A stretch of DNA of 49,646 nt from Candidatus Gastranaerophilales bacterium (GTDB taxonomy: Bacteria; Cyanobacteriota; Vampirovibrionia; Gastranaerophilales; Gastranaerophilaceae). Positions 31,901-41,209 of this stretch are shown here, in pieces (the stretch's first letter is position 1; each line of letters starts with the position of its first letter). The DNA lies in the NCBI GenBank assembly GCA_905235155.1, contig CAJOKJ010000002.1, positions 1 through 49,646 on the forward strand, in the 5' to 3' direction. The notes beneath the pieces were generated by a model. It was not told where the DNA came from. It searched no databases and saw only the letters and a list, made by a program, of their open reading frames with translations. Made by a program: the position numbers and the translations under genes.

Positions 31901-32137
31901 TTAAGCAATACCGATTTGACGCATTGGCATTGGTTTTTTACCTAATTGAGCAGCTGAAGTTTGAAATTCACCGTCTTTAATGCCTAAGCCTACATAAGCT
32001 GATTCGTTTGCAAATGGATTGCCACCGTCTGCTCCGCCTTTTTGTACTTTTGATACAGGTTGGAACGGATTAACACCATTAACACCTTGAAGTTTCTTCA
32101 TTGCGAATGGGTTGTTGTTTAATGCTGAAATATCCAC
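31901..32137 (-). CDS. Small 78-residue protein, unknown
   Basis: Begins with GTG at 32137 after AAAGGA on the minus strand (MDISALNNNPFAMKKLQGVN). It is rich in Asn, Gly, Pro and Gln with NPF repeated three times (about 9-11, 23-25, 40-42), and probably unstructured. No signal peptide. It has its own ribosome site and terminator, which supports a real gene. NPF-type short repeats can be protein-docking motifs in eukaryotes; nothing shows this here. Confidence 0.7.
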   Translation of the reverse strand: MDISALNNNPFAMKKLQGVNGVNPFQPVSKVQKGGADGGNPFANESAYVGLGIKDGEFQTSAAQLGKKPMPMRQIGIA

Positions 32138-32229
32138 AATTAATATCCTTTCTTACCTATATTAAAACATTTTATTTTTAAAAATTGCGTCATGTTTACA
32201 ATTTTTTAACAAAAATTTTTATTTTACTC

Positions 32230-32258
32230 TTGAAAACGTGTCATGTTCTTGTTAATAT
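32230..32258 (+). promoter_or_regulatory. Putative promoter of gpmI
   Basis: TTGAAA (32230-32235), 17-base spacer, TAATAT (32253-32258). The -10 lies inside the palindrome GTTAATATTAAC (32251-32262), a possible operator. Confidence 0.55.
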
Positions 32259-32294
32259 TAACAGGATTAAAAGAGATTTTGAGGGGATAAAATT

Positions 32295-33821
32295 ATGTCA
32301 AAACGTGTTTTATTATGTATTATGGACGGTTGGGGAATTTCCTGCGGAAATGATGAAACTAACGCAGTTAAATTAGCAAATCCTGTTAATTTTTATAAAC
32401 TTAAAGAAACAGAAAAATATACACAAATTCACGCAGACGGTGAATTTGTAGGTTTGCCTGAAGGTCAAATGGGTAACAGTGAAGTCGGACACTTGAATTT
32501 AGGTGCAGGAAGAATTGTTTACCAAGATTTATCAAAAATTAACAGAAGTATAAAAGACGGTTCGTTCTTTAAGAATGAAAAATTTATGAATGCAGTGGAA
32601 CACGTTAAGAAAAATAATTCTGCACTTCATTTATACGGACTTGTTTCAACAGGTGGTGTTCATTCATCTTTAGACCATTTATTAGCATTAATCAAAATGG
32701 CAAGCGAAAACGGTTTGGAAAAAGTTTATGTACACGCATTTTTAGACGGTCGTGATACGCCTCCTGCAAGTGCTTGCACTTACTTGCAAACTGTTGAAGA
32801 TGAATTGAAAAAATATAATCTTCCGCCTGTTGCATCAGTTGTCGGCAGATATTGGATTATGGACAGAGATAATCGCTGGGAACGTGTTGAAAAAGGGTAC
32901 AATTGCTTGTTATTAGGTGAAGGAAACAAAGCAAATTCTGCTATTGAAGGTGTGAAAGCATCTTATGCAAAAGATGTTACCGATGAATTTGTTGAACCAA
33001 TTGTTTGCGGTGGAGAAGAATCAAGAATTCACGATAACGATGCTATTATTTTCTTCAATTACAGACCTGATAGAGCAAGAGAAATCTCAAGAGCAATAAA
33101 TTTTGAAGATTTCACAGGCTTTGAAAGAAAAGTTGTAAGAAAAAATCTTTACTACGTAACATTTACAAAATATGATGAAACTTTCACTTTCCCTGTTGCG
33201 TTTGAAAAAACAAAATTGGTAAACATTTTAGGCGACGTATTGGAACAAAACGGTGTAAATCAATTTAGAACGGCAGAAACAGAAAAATATGCTCACGTTA
33301 CATTCTTCTTTAACGGTGGTATTGAAGAACCAAACGCACATGAAACTCGTAAACTTGTTCCGTCACCAAAAGTTGCAACTTACGACATGCAGCCTGAAAT
33401 GAGTGCTTATGAAGTTTGCGAAAATGTATTAAATGCAATTGATGACGAAAAATACGGATTTATTTTAGTAAATTTTGCTAATCCTGATATGGTAGGACAT
33501 ACAGGAGTTATTGAAGCAGCAACTAAGGCTTGCAAGGTTGTTGATGAATGTGTAGGCAAAATTGCGAATAAATGCAAAGAAAAAGGTTTAACTATGCTTT
33601 TAACTGCTGATCATGGTAATGCAGAAGTTATGGTTAATGCTGAAACAGGTAAACCTCACACGGCTCATACAACAAATGAAGTTCCGTTTATTGTAATTAA
33701 TGCGGATAAAGACATTGAATTAAAAGAAACAGGTGCATTATGTAATGTAGCACCGACTGTTTTACAATTAATGGGAATTCAAAAACCCGAAGAAATGGAC
33801 TGTGATTCTTTAATTAAGTAA
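32295..33821 (+). CDS. gpmI: 2,3-bisphosphoglycerate-independent phosphoglycerate mutase
   Basis: 508 residues of the alkaline-phosphatase-like family. Asp11 lies in CIMDGWG and the nucleophile Ser62 in GNSEVGH; GRDTPP, HDNDAIIFFNYRPDRAR, ADHGNAE and KPHTAHTTNEVP supply further manganese ligands and substrate contacts. It interconverts 3- and 2-phosphoglycerate in glycolysis. Ribosome site GAGGGG. The SNF2 helicase gene follows after 15 bases. Confidence 0.96.
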   Translation: MSKRVLLCIMDGWGISCGNDETNAVKLANPVNFYKLKETEKYTQIHADGEFVGLPEGQMGNSEVGHLNLGAGRIVYQDLSKINRSIKDGSFFKNEKFMNAVEHVKKNNSALHLYGLVSTGGVHSSLDHLLALIKMASENGLEKVYVHAFLDGRDTPPASACTYLQTVEDELKKYNLPPVASVVGRYWIMDRDNRWERVEKGYNCLLLGEGNKANSAIEGVKASYAKDVTDEFVEPIVCGGEESRIHDNDAIIFFNYRPDRAREISRAINFEDFTGFERKVVRKNLYYVTFTKYDETFTFPVAFEKTKLVNILGDVLEQNGVNQFRTAETEKYAHVTFFFNGGIEEPNAHETRKLVPSPKVATYDMQPEMSAYEVCENVLNAIDDEKYGFILVNFANPDMVGHTGVIEAATKACKVVDECVGKIANKCKEKGLTMLLTADHGNAEVMVNAETGKPHTAHTTNEVPFIVINADKDIELKETGALCNVAPTVLQLMGIQKPEEMDCDSLIK

Positions 33822-33836
33822 GGAAAAATAAATAAA

Positions 33837-36812
33837 ATGGCTGAAAACGGAAAAGGTTTAGATATAGATTTATCATTTAAAAAAAACAATGTTGATGAAT
33901 TATTCTTTAATTTAAGTGAAAATCCAAACGGATTTAAAAATAAAGATTTCAGATATACTTTGAGTTTGGTTTATCAAACTGTTGAAGATGAATTTGCAGG
34001 TATATTTTTAAGTCCTAATCCGCCTGTCAGAAATACAGAGTTTTATCTTGTTAATAATGCAGGTAAACAGTCGTTTTTTGTTACTCCTACAAATAATTTT
34101 CAGTACTATTTAAAATCTAAAGGGTCATTATTCCGTTGTTCTTCAAGCGTTTTAGGTACAAAAGTCGGATATGCTCTGCCTCTTGATTTAGTTTTGGATT
34201 ATTTTGGCGGATTTGGTGATATAGTAGATTTTCAAGACCTTTCTTACACGTTTATTTATTTAAATAAACTAACTCAATTTGTAATGAAATTAATTGAAAA
34301 ACTATATTTTATTCCGACTGTAAAACGTCGTGGACAAATGTTTAGAATTGTTTATGAACCAATTATTGCAAATAAACAACTTGCAAGAATTATCAATCAA
34401 TTTGAAGAAAATTTACCTGAAGATTTGTTTATTCAAGGAGAAATGCCTAAAAACTTCGTAACAGAATTTATTTATGATTACTTGAATTACGTTATTTATA
34501 AATTTTTGGGAATTAAAGCATATAAATTTAAAGATATTAAATCAGGTACATACTTAATTAAAGATTTAGAACAAAAATCATTAATGAAGGGCAACGATTA
34601 TGCTGAAAACTTTGCTCAATGGTTTGATGAACTATATTTGGGTAAATATGACGTTATTCCGTTCTTTAAAGTAAACAAAATTACAGATGAAGAATTTGAA
34701 TTAAAAGTTCATATTAAAAACAGAAAGACAGGAGAAACTGCTTTAATTGACCAGCTTTATACAGATGAAGAAGTTTTTGGGGTAACATCTTCTGATATTG
34801 CAAAAATTGTAGAAAAACAATTGAATTACGCAACAAGATACATGCCTGAATTGGAAAAATTGTTTGAAGATGAAGAAAAGTTATCTTTAACTCTGGATTT
34901 AGGTGAAGTTTATAAAATAATTACACAAACAGCTTATTATTTACAAAAAGCACAAATTGAAGTTATTTTGCCTGATGAGCTTGTTAATGTTGTTGTGCCT
35001 CGTGCTTCAATTAATGCAAGAGTGAAAGCTTCACGTTCAGGAGAATTATTGGATATTTTCAATACAACTTCATCAAGTGCAATTTCTTTAGATGATATTT
35101 TAGATTTTTCTTATGAAATAGCACTCGGCAATGAAAAAATGTCACTGGAAGAATTCCAAGAATTGATTAAAGATTCAAAAGGTCTTGTTAAATATAAAAA
35201 TAAATATATTCTTGTAGATGAAGATGAAAGCAAAAAACTTATTGAAAAGATTTTAAAAGCTGATCACAGCAAAATGACAAGAATGCAATTAATTCACGCA
35301 TCAATGTCGGGTCAAATTGATGAATATGATTTTGATTATGATGAAGCATTTGCAAATATTTTGAAAGATTTTACAAAACCTGTTGAAGTTACACCTCCAA
35401 AAGAATTAAAGGGTGAATTAAGACCATATCAACAAACAGGTTTGAAATGGCTGTGGACAAATGTTTCAAAAGGTTTTGGCTGTTGTATGGCTGATGATAT
35501 GGGGTTAGGTAAAACTATTCAGGTTATCAGTTTAATTTTGAAACTTAAAGAAGAAGAAAAACTTAAAAAACCTGTTTTAGTTGTTTGTCCAACGACCTTA
35601 ATGGGTAACTGGATGAAAGAATTGCAGCTTTTTGCACCATCTATAAAAGCAACTACATATCACGGTGCTGAAAGAAAATTAAATACAGAAGTTGATATAA
35701 TTCTTACAACTTATGCTATTATGCGTATTGATATTGAAGAATTAAAGAAACATCAATGGGGTATGATTATAGTTGATGAAGCTCAAAATATCAAAAATCC
35801 TGATACTGCACAAACATTAGCGGTTAAAATTTTAAAATCAGATATAAAAATTGCAATGACAGGTACTCCTGTTGAAAATAGATTAACAGAACTTTGGAGT
35901 ATATTTGATTTTATTAACGGCGGATATTTGGGTTCTTTGAGGGAATTTCAAAAAAGTTATGCTATACCGATTGAAAGATTTAAAGAAAATTCTCGTGCAA
36001 CAAAATTAAAAATGTCGGTTTCTCCGTTTGTTTTAAGACGTTTGAAAACTGATAAACACGTTATTTCAGACTTACCGGAAAAAATGGTACTTAATGATTA
36101 CTGCTATTTATCTAAGAATCAAGCAGTGCTTTATGAAAAAACTCTTAATGAAATGATGGAAAAAATTAGCGGATTTACGGGAATTAACAGACGTGGTAAT
36201 ATATTCAAACTTATTACCGCATTAAAACAAATTTGTAATCATCCATATCAATTCTTGAAGTCAGGAGATATGAACAAAGAATCTTCGGGTAAAATGGAAC
36301 AGTGTGTTCAACTTGTTCAAAGTATTATTGATAACAATGAAAAAACACTTATTTTTACTCAATACAAAGAAATGGGAGATATTTTAGTTCACGTTATTGA
36401 AGAAGAATGCGGAACAACACCTGTATTTTTTCATGGTTCATTAAATGTAAATCAACGTGAACAGATGATTGAAGATTTCCAAAATAATCCTGAAACAAAA
36501 GTAATGATATTATCATTAAAGGCAGGTGGTACAGGTTTGAACTTAACAAGTGCAACAAACGTAATCCACTATGATTTATGGTGGAATCCTGCTGTTGAAG
36601 ACCAAGCAACAGACCGTACATACCGTATCGGACAAGATAAAAATGTAATGGTTCACAGGCTTATTACATTGGGTACTTTTGAAGAAAAAATTGACGAAAT
36701 GTTGAAGTCTAAAAAAGAACTTGCAGATATGGCAGTTTACGAAGGTGAAAAGATTATTACAGAACTTTCAGACCAAGAAATTTACGAAATATTTACGCTT
36801 ACTGCTCAATAA
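33837..36812 (+). CDS. SNF2/SWI2 family ATPase-helicase
   Basis: 991 residues. The C-terminal half (about 520-991) is a complete SNF2 motor: motif I DDMGLGKTIQV, motif II DEAQNIKNP, motif III MTGTPVENR, SVSPFVLRRLKTDK, then RecA lobe 2 with LIFTQYKEM, LKAGGTGLNLTSATNVIHYD and QATDRTYRIGQ. It should move along double-stranded DNA or displace proteins from it. The first 500 residues have no motif I recognise, so its target is unknown. Such free-standing SNF2 proteins occur in cyanobacteria and Firmicutes. No restriction or defence genes surround it; it is co-directional with gpmI. Confidence 0.9.
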   Translation: MAENGKGLDIDLSFKKNNVDELFFNLSENPNGFKNKDFRYTLSLVYQTVEDEFAGIFLSPNPPVRNTEFYLVNNAGKQSFFVTPTNNFQYYLKSKGSLFRCSSSVLGTKVGYALPLDLVLDYFGGFGDIVDFQDLSYTFIYLNKLTQFVMKLIEKLYFIPTVKRRGQMFRIVYEPIIANKQLARIINQFEENLPEDLFIQGEMPKNFVTEFIYDYLNYVIYKFLGIKAYKFKDIKSGTYLIKDLEQKSLMKGNDYAENFAQWFDELYLGKYDVIPFFKVNKITDEEFELKVHIKNRKTGETALIDQLYTDEEVFGVTSSDIAKIVEKQLNYATRYMPELEKLFEDEEKLSLTLDLGEVYKIITQTAYYLQKAQIEVILPDELVNVVVPRASINARVKASRSGELLDIFNTTSSSAISLDDILDFSYEIALGNEKMSLEEFQELIKDSKGLVKYKNKYILVDEDESKKLIEKILKADHSKMTRMQLIHASMSGQIDEYDFDYDEAFANILKDFTKPVEVTPPKELKGELRPYQQTGLKWLWTNVSKGFGCCMADDMGLGKTIQVISLILKLKEEEKLKKPVLVVCPTTLMGNWMKELQLFAPSIKATTYHGAERKLNTEVDIILTTYAIMRIDIEELKKHQWGMIIVDEAQNIKNPDTAQTLAVKILKSDIKIAMTGTPVENRLTELWSIFDFINGGYLGSLREFQKSYAIPIERFKENSRATKLKMSVSPFVLRRLKTDKHVISDLPEKMVLNDYCYLSKNQAVLYEKTLNEMMEKISGFTGINRRGNIFKLITALKQICNHPYQFLKSGDMNKESSGKMEQCVQLVQSIIDNNEKTLIFTQYKEMGDILVHVIEEECGTTPVFFHGSLNVNQREQMIEDFQNNPETKVMILSLKAGGTGLNLTSATNVIHYDLWWNPAVEDQATDRTYRIGQDKNVMVHRLITLGTFEEKIDEMLKSKKELADMAVYEGEKIITELSDQEIYEIFTLTAQ

Positions 36813-36873
36813 CATGGCAATTTTTGTATAAAAATTTTCTTTATATACATGTAAATAGTTTATTTGTGTATAG

Positions 36874-38082
36874 ATGATTATTAATTGTAATTATAAAAAT
36901 TTTATACAGCCTAATTTTACGGCGAATATTATGCCTAAAAATTGTGCTGAATATATAGATAATAGGCTTAAATCCGCAAAAACTGCCGACATATTTTGTC
37001 ATTCTTCAAGTGATGAGGATTCTTTTAACAGTGCAAAAGCGATGTATTCTTACCTTGAATCTCAAGGTGTGAAATCACGAATTATTGTTTCAAACGGTAA
37101 GGACTGTTACGATTACAATGCAAACAAATACAACATTATACAAGCAAGTGAAGTTAATGAAAGCACTAAAAAAGCAGATATTGCTCTTTGTGTAGATTTT
37201 AGTGCTACAAGCCGTGCCGTTCCAAATGTTATGAAATTCATAAACAGTTACGGTACAAATGTTGTAGGCTTTGACCATCATAATAATCCTGATAAAATTA
37301 CACCAAATTATAATCAAATTACACAATCTTATGCTAAGGTTCAAGATTTACCAAAATTTGATGCCAAAAATTTCTACATTGATTCAAGTGCAAAATCAAA
37401 TTGTGCTATTATTTCAAGATTTTTTGACGCAATAGGGCACAAAATTAATCGTGAAGAAGGTCGTTCACTCCTTGCAGGCATGATTGATGATACTTCAAAA
37501 GACGGTTTTACAAAAATTTCAAAATTAGGTCAAATTGAAGTTTTAGATAAAACTAACGATAATGAAAATACAAAAACTGTTATGAATAATGTTTTATCAA
37601 AATTAAATATTTTTGATAAATTAAATGTTTTAAAACACTTTAGCGATAAAACAAAATTAACTGATAAAGAAATTAAATTTCAAGAAACATTAAAAGAACG
37701 CACACAATACTCTAAAAACGGAAAATTTGCATATATTGAAATTCAGCAAGGTGATGAAACTTGGGAAAATTTGGGTAGAGATACAGTAAGAACGAAGACT
37801 GTTTTAGGCAATTATCGTAAAAAAATGCTGGAAGATAAAAATTTAGATGCCGTTGCTGTATTTTTCCCTACAAACGATGAAAATTCTTATAAAATGAGTA
37901 TTTTAACAAAAAATGATTATGCCAAACAAATTATTAATGAAATAAAATCTTCAACTTATCCTAACTTAGTAGCAGGCGGTCATGATGACCGAAGCGGTGG
38001 AACTATTAATTCTTCTGACAGACAAACTTGCCATAATTGGGTAAATCTTTTTGTTAATGCAGCTGATAAAATTTTAGCATAG
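36874..38082 (+). CDS. DHH/DHHA1 family phosphoesterase
   Basis: 402 residues. HSSSDEDSFNSAKAM is a divergent first motif, CVDFSAT the second metal site, and VGFDHHNNP the DHH motif; an AGGHDDRSGG segment near the end matches the DHHA1 substrate-binding GGGH loop. Members such as NrnA and GdpP cleave nanoRNA or cyclic dinucleotides. The first motif lacks the usual DGDA form, so activity is not certain. No signal peptide. The opening FIQPNFTANIMPKN precedes the DHH fold and is unexplained. No ribosome site is evident. Confidence 0.82.
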   Translation: MIINCNYKNFIQPNFTANIMPKNCAEYIDNRLKSAKTADIFCHSSSDEDSFNSAKAMYSYLESQGVKSRIIVSNGKDCYDYNANKYNIIQASEVNESTKKADIALCVDFSATSRAVPNVMKFINSYGTNVVGFDHHNNPDKITPNYNQITQSYAKVQDLPKFDAKNFYIDSSAKSNCAIISRFFDAIGHKINREEGRSLLAGMIDDTSKDGFTKISKLGQIEVLDKTNDNENTKTVMNNVLSKLNIFDKLNVLKHFSDKTKLTDKEIKFQETLKERTQYSKNGKFAYIEIQQGDETWENLGRDTVRTKTVLGNYRKKMLEDKNLDAVAVFFPTNDENSYKMSILTKNDYAKQIINEIKSSTYPNLVAGGHDDRSGGTINSSDRQTCHNWVNLFVNAADKILA

Positions 38083-38084
38083 GG

Positions 38085-39209
38085 TTAAGATTGTTTTAAT
38101 TGTTTTTTTATGTATTTAACAATACCTGCATTTAGGTTTTTATTTATGACTGCAACTATATTTTTGTTTTGAATATCTGTATATTCGGAATAAAGATTTT
38201 CGTCATCTTGGTTATTAACAAAGACTTTCCATAAATTTGAAACTTGTTTTCTGAAATATTTTGAACCAATAGCAGCAAAATCCGCATTACTGATTGAATA
38301 TTCAACCGTAAAAGTTAATGCTTTTTTTGACATTTTAGCAGGATTAAAATCATCTTTTATGTGAATTGGTTTTTGATAAAAAATTAAGTCAGGTTTAAAA
38401 GCATGCAAACTCGCAAGAGAGTACGTTTTTCTATCCATATCATCAATCGCATCTATTTTGAATGTCCGCAGTAACTCCAAATCTTTAGCCATTTTTTCTT
38501 CATTTATTTCTTCTGTTTCAAGAAGATTATTTGTAACTAATATAATTGGGAATAATTTAAAATTTTTATCAAAATACAAAAGATTATATAATCCGATAAA
38601 GTCACTGTGTTGTACGTCAGATGCAATAAATACGGTTCGTATCGGTTTTGTGGAAGTTCTTAATCGTTTTATTTGTTTAATGTAATTTGTTTTAGAATTT
38701 ATTTCTTGAGTTTCACAAATGAAAAAATATTTAATAGTAGTGAAAATATTTTTGCTTTCAATTAGAAATTTATATACTGCATATATTTTATTAAGTGCTT
38801 TCTCAAAAATATCTTTTGCGGATGTTTGTATGATAGGTTCAATCATTATGTGTTTATTAACATAATAATTTTGTTTTAAAAATTTTTTTGATTGTTCAAA
38901 TAAAATGTTTGTATCAAGTACAACATTGAATTTCAGAGCTCTTAGTGCTAATGGTTTATATAAATTAAATCCTTTGTAATCTGTTGCTCTGTCTTCGATA
39001 ATACGTTTGTCGCTTATACCAATTACGTTAATATATTTTTTAATGTCATAATTGTCAAGAATTGCATCAAGAAATAATCCCATACCAAAAAGTATAACTT
39101 TCTTACCGTCATACTTTTCTTTCAGTTTTTCAAGTTTTTTTTCAAAATTTACTGATTTTAAATAATCAACGTAAGAAAGGTATTCTTCATTCATTACTGC
39201 TATTTTCAA
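38085..39209 (-). CDS. Possible CDP-glycerol glycerophosphotransferase-like protein
   Basis: 374 residues. A first part (about 30-130) has a nucleotide-binding-like VILFGMGLFLDAIL and a short-chain-like topology. The second (about 190-374) has VFIASDVQHSDFIGLYNLLY, FPIILVTN and LIFYQKPIHIKDDF, which resemble the N-terminal half of bacterial CDP-glycerol glycerophosphotransferase-like proteins. The usual C-terminal catalytic half is missing, so it may be a truncated or specialised relative. It overlaps glf by 23 bases and ends the surface-glycan operon. Confidence 0.5.
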   Translation of the reverse strand: MKIAVMNEEYLSYVDYLKSVNFEKKLEKLKEKYDGKKVILFGMGLFLDAILDNYDIKKYINVIGISDKRIIEDRATDYKGFNLYKPLALRALKFNVVLDTNILFEQSKKFLKQNYYVNKHIMIEPIIQTSAKDIFEKALNKIYAVYKFLIESKNIFTTIKYFFICETQEINSKTNYIKQIKRLRTSTKPIRTVFIASDVQHSDFIGLYNLLYFDKNFKLFPIILVTNNLLETEEINEEKMAKDLELLRTFKIDAIDDMDRKTYSLASLHAFKPDLIFYQKPIHIKDDFNPAKMSKKALTFTVEYSISNADFAAIGSKYFRKQVSNLWKVFVNNQDDENLYSEYTDIQNKNIVAVINKNLNAGIVKYIKKQLKQS

Positions 39210-40380
39210 CCTCTGTTTGTACTTCTTGGTTTATTTCTTCTTCATTTTTTGAAAAATCTTCATTGTTATCAATCATTAATCTTGCAACTGTTTCAAAGGC
39301 TCTTGTTACCAGTTCATCTGATTCGTAATATTTAAATTCTCCTAATCTTCCTGCAAAATATGTGTTATGTAAAACTTTTGACTCTTCAACATATTTTTCG
39401 TATATTTCTTGGGAATCAGAATTATTTACAGGGTAAAATCTTTCATTTTTTCCGAGTTCAAACGGTTCTATATATTCAAAACCTACAATGTTTTTATTAG
39501 TGCTGTATATAGCATTAGGCAAAATATTTTTGAATACGTTTGCTCTAATAAAATCATAATTGTAAGGATAATTATATGTTCGACCGTTTAAATCCGTCAA
39601 TTTTTCATCAATTTCTACTCTAACGCTTCTGTATGGTAATTCACCGTGTTTGTAGTCAAAATACTCATCAATTGAACCGGTATAGAAAATTCGGTCATAT
39701 TTTCTTGGATTTATTTCAGAAAAATCAGTATTTAGTTTAAGTTTGATATTTTTGTGTCTTAAAATATTTTCAATCATATTAGTCCAGCCACAATCAGGAA
39801 CTGCTTGATATTTTTCTTTAAAATATCTGTCGTCAAGGCTTATATCAAACGGATAATATGTATCTGCACACGGCGGAATTGAATTTTCATCAATGCCCCA
39901 TTGTTTTGCGGTGTACGGTTTGAATACATTTTCATAAAAATATTCTGATAAAAATTTTAAATCTTCATCAAAGTTTCTGTTCATTTCAGCTAATGTGATT
40001 TTTTTATTGTAACCAAATTTTGCTATCAATTTATTTTCAAGCATTTTAGCAAAGTCTTCAGGGAAAACTTCATGCAGTGTTAATAAACATAATGGTAAAG
40101 TTGCATTTATACCTTGAATTTGAACAAGAGGTCTGAAAGTTAATGGTTGCAATTTAGTAAATTTACTTAAATAATCCCAAATAAATTTATTATTTGTATG
40201 TAAAAAATTAGCATGTCTTGGTTGAACCAAAATACCGGATTCTTTGTCAATATAATCATAGTGCATTCCTCCAATATGTGAAGCTTTGTCAATTACAACA
40301 ACTTCTTCATCAAGTTTTGAGGCAATTCTTTCTGCTATAACCGCACCTGTTAATCCTGTACCGACTACTAAATTTTTCAT
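39187..40380 (-). CDS. glf: UDP-galactopyranose mutase
   Basis: 397 residues. FAD binding: VVGTGLTGAVIAERI (4-18) and VVIDKASHIGG (28-38). The family signature that usually reads YGPHIFHT is PRHANFLHT here; KPYTAKQWG, conserved Arg, and a FAD-pyrophosphate loop near the C-terminus (FAGRLGEFKYYESDE) are kept. It converts UDP-galactopyranose to UDP-galactofuranose, so a galactofuranose-containing surface glycan is likely. Good ribosome site (AGGAG). It lies between a GT2 gene and a CDP-glycerol-like gene. Confidence 0.92.
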   Translation of the reverse strand: MKNLVVGTGLTGAVIAERIASKLDEEVVVIDKASHIGGMHYDYIDKESGILVQPRHANFLHTNNKFIWDYLSKFTKLQPLTFRPLVQIQGINATLPLCLLTLHEVFPEDFAKMLENKLIAKFGYNKKITLAEMNRNFDEDLKFLSEYFYENVFKPYTAKQWGIDENSIPPCADTYYPFDISLDDRYFKEKYQAVPDCGWTNMIENILRHKNIKLKLNTDFSEINPRKYDRIFYTGSIDEYFDYKHGELPYRSVRVEIDEKLTDLNGRTYNYPYNYDFIRANVFKNILPNAIYSTNKNIVGFEYIEPFELGKNERFYPVNNSDSQEIYEKYVEESKVLHNTYFAGRLGEFKYYESDELVTRAFETVARLMIDNNEDFSKNEEEINQEVQTEVENSSNE

Positions 40381-40431
40381 ATTTTAACTCCTGTTTGAAT
40401 TAGTGTACCATGTACTTGTTTGATATTCAAA

Positions 40432-41118
40432 TTAGTCAACAAACCTAAATTTTATTAAAGCCCAAATTGCTTGAAATCCGTCTTTCCACGTGATTTTTTT
40501 ACCTTCAGCATATTCTCTGCCATAATATGAGATAGGTAATTCATAAATTCGGGCACCTTTTTTAAGTATCTTTGCCGTGATTTCAGGTTCAAAATCAAAT
40601 CTGTCAGACTTAATCGTAATATCTTTTATAAAATCGGCCTTGAAAGCCTTATAACAAGTTTCCATGTCTGTAAGTGTGGTGTTATACAAAATATTTGTAA
40701 TCAGTGTAAGTAATTTGTTTCCTAGTAAATGGTGGAACATAAATGCTCTGGATGGCTTTCCGCCATTTAGTCTTGTGCCGTATGCGACATCCGCTTTGTT
40801 ATCTATAATTAATTGTATCAAATCTTTGTAATCAACAGGGTCATACTCCAAGTCGGCATCTTGAATTATAATGATATCTCCGGTTGCTTCTTTTAGACCG
40901 GTTCTGATAGCAGCACCTTTACCTTGATTTACATCATGATACAAAACTTTATATGATAAAGTTGAATAAAGTTCTTTTGTTCCGTCTGTCGAACCGTCAT
41001 CAATCAAAATTATTTCTTTGTCTAAACCGCAAAAATCAGTCTTTTCAACCTTTTCTAAGATTTGATTTAGTGTTTTTATTTCATTATATACCGGAATTAT
41101 AACAGTGATTTTTTGCAT
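40432..41118 (-). CDS. GT2 glycosyltransferase (DPM1-like)
   Basis: 228 residues with ITVIIPVYNEIKTL, LIDDGSTDGT (first Asp pair), GKGAAIRTGL and QDADLEYDP (metal-binding DxD), the pattern of dolichol- or undecaprenyl-phosphate sugar transferases. There is no C-terminal membrane anchor, unlike many bacterial relatives. It probably loads a sugar onto a lipid phosphate for surface glycan synthesis. Ribosome site GAGAAGA. First gene of a leftward operon with glf. Confidence 0.88.
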   Translation of the reverse strand: MQKITVIIPVYNEIKTLNQILEKVEKTDFCGLDKEIILIDDGSTDGTKELYSTLSYKVLYHDVNQGKGAAIRTGLKEATGDIIIIQDADLEYDPVDYKDLIQLIIDNKADVAYGTRLNGGKPSRAFMFHHLLGNKLLTLITNILYNTTLTDMETCYKAFKADFIKDITIKSDRFDFEPEITAKILKKGARIYELPISYYGREYAEGKKITWKDGFQAIWALIKFRFVD

Positions 41119-41152
41119 ACATTCTTCTCTAAAATTTAATAAAAAAAATATT

Positions 41153-41181
41153 TTGAAATATTCTAATAAATATTGTACAAT
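41153..41181 (+). promoter_or_regulatory. Putative promoter of signalling operon
   Basis: TTGAAA (41153-41158), 17-base spacer, TACAAT (41176-41181), about 29 bases before the ATG at 41210. Ribosome site AGGGGTG follows. Confidence 0.6.
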
Positions 41182-41209
41182 AAAAACATAATATTTATAG
41201 GGGTGTATT

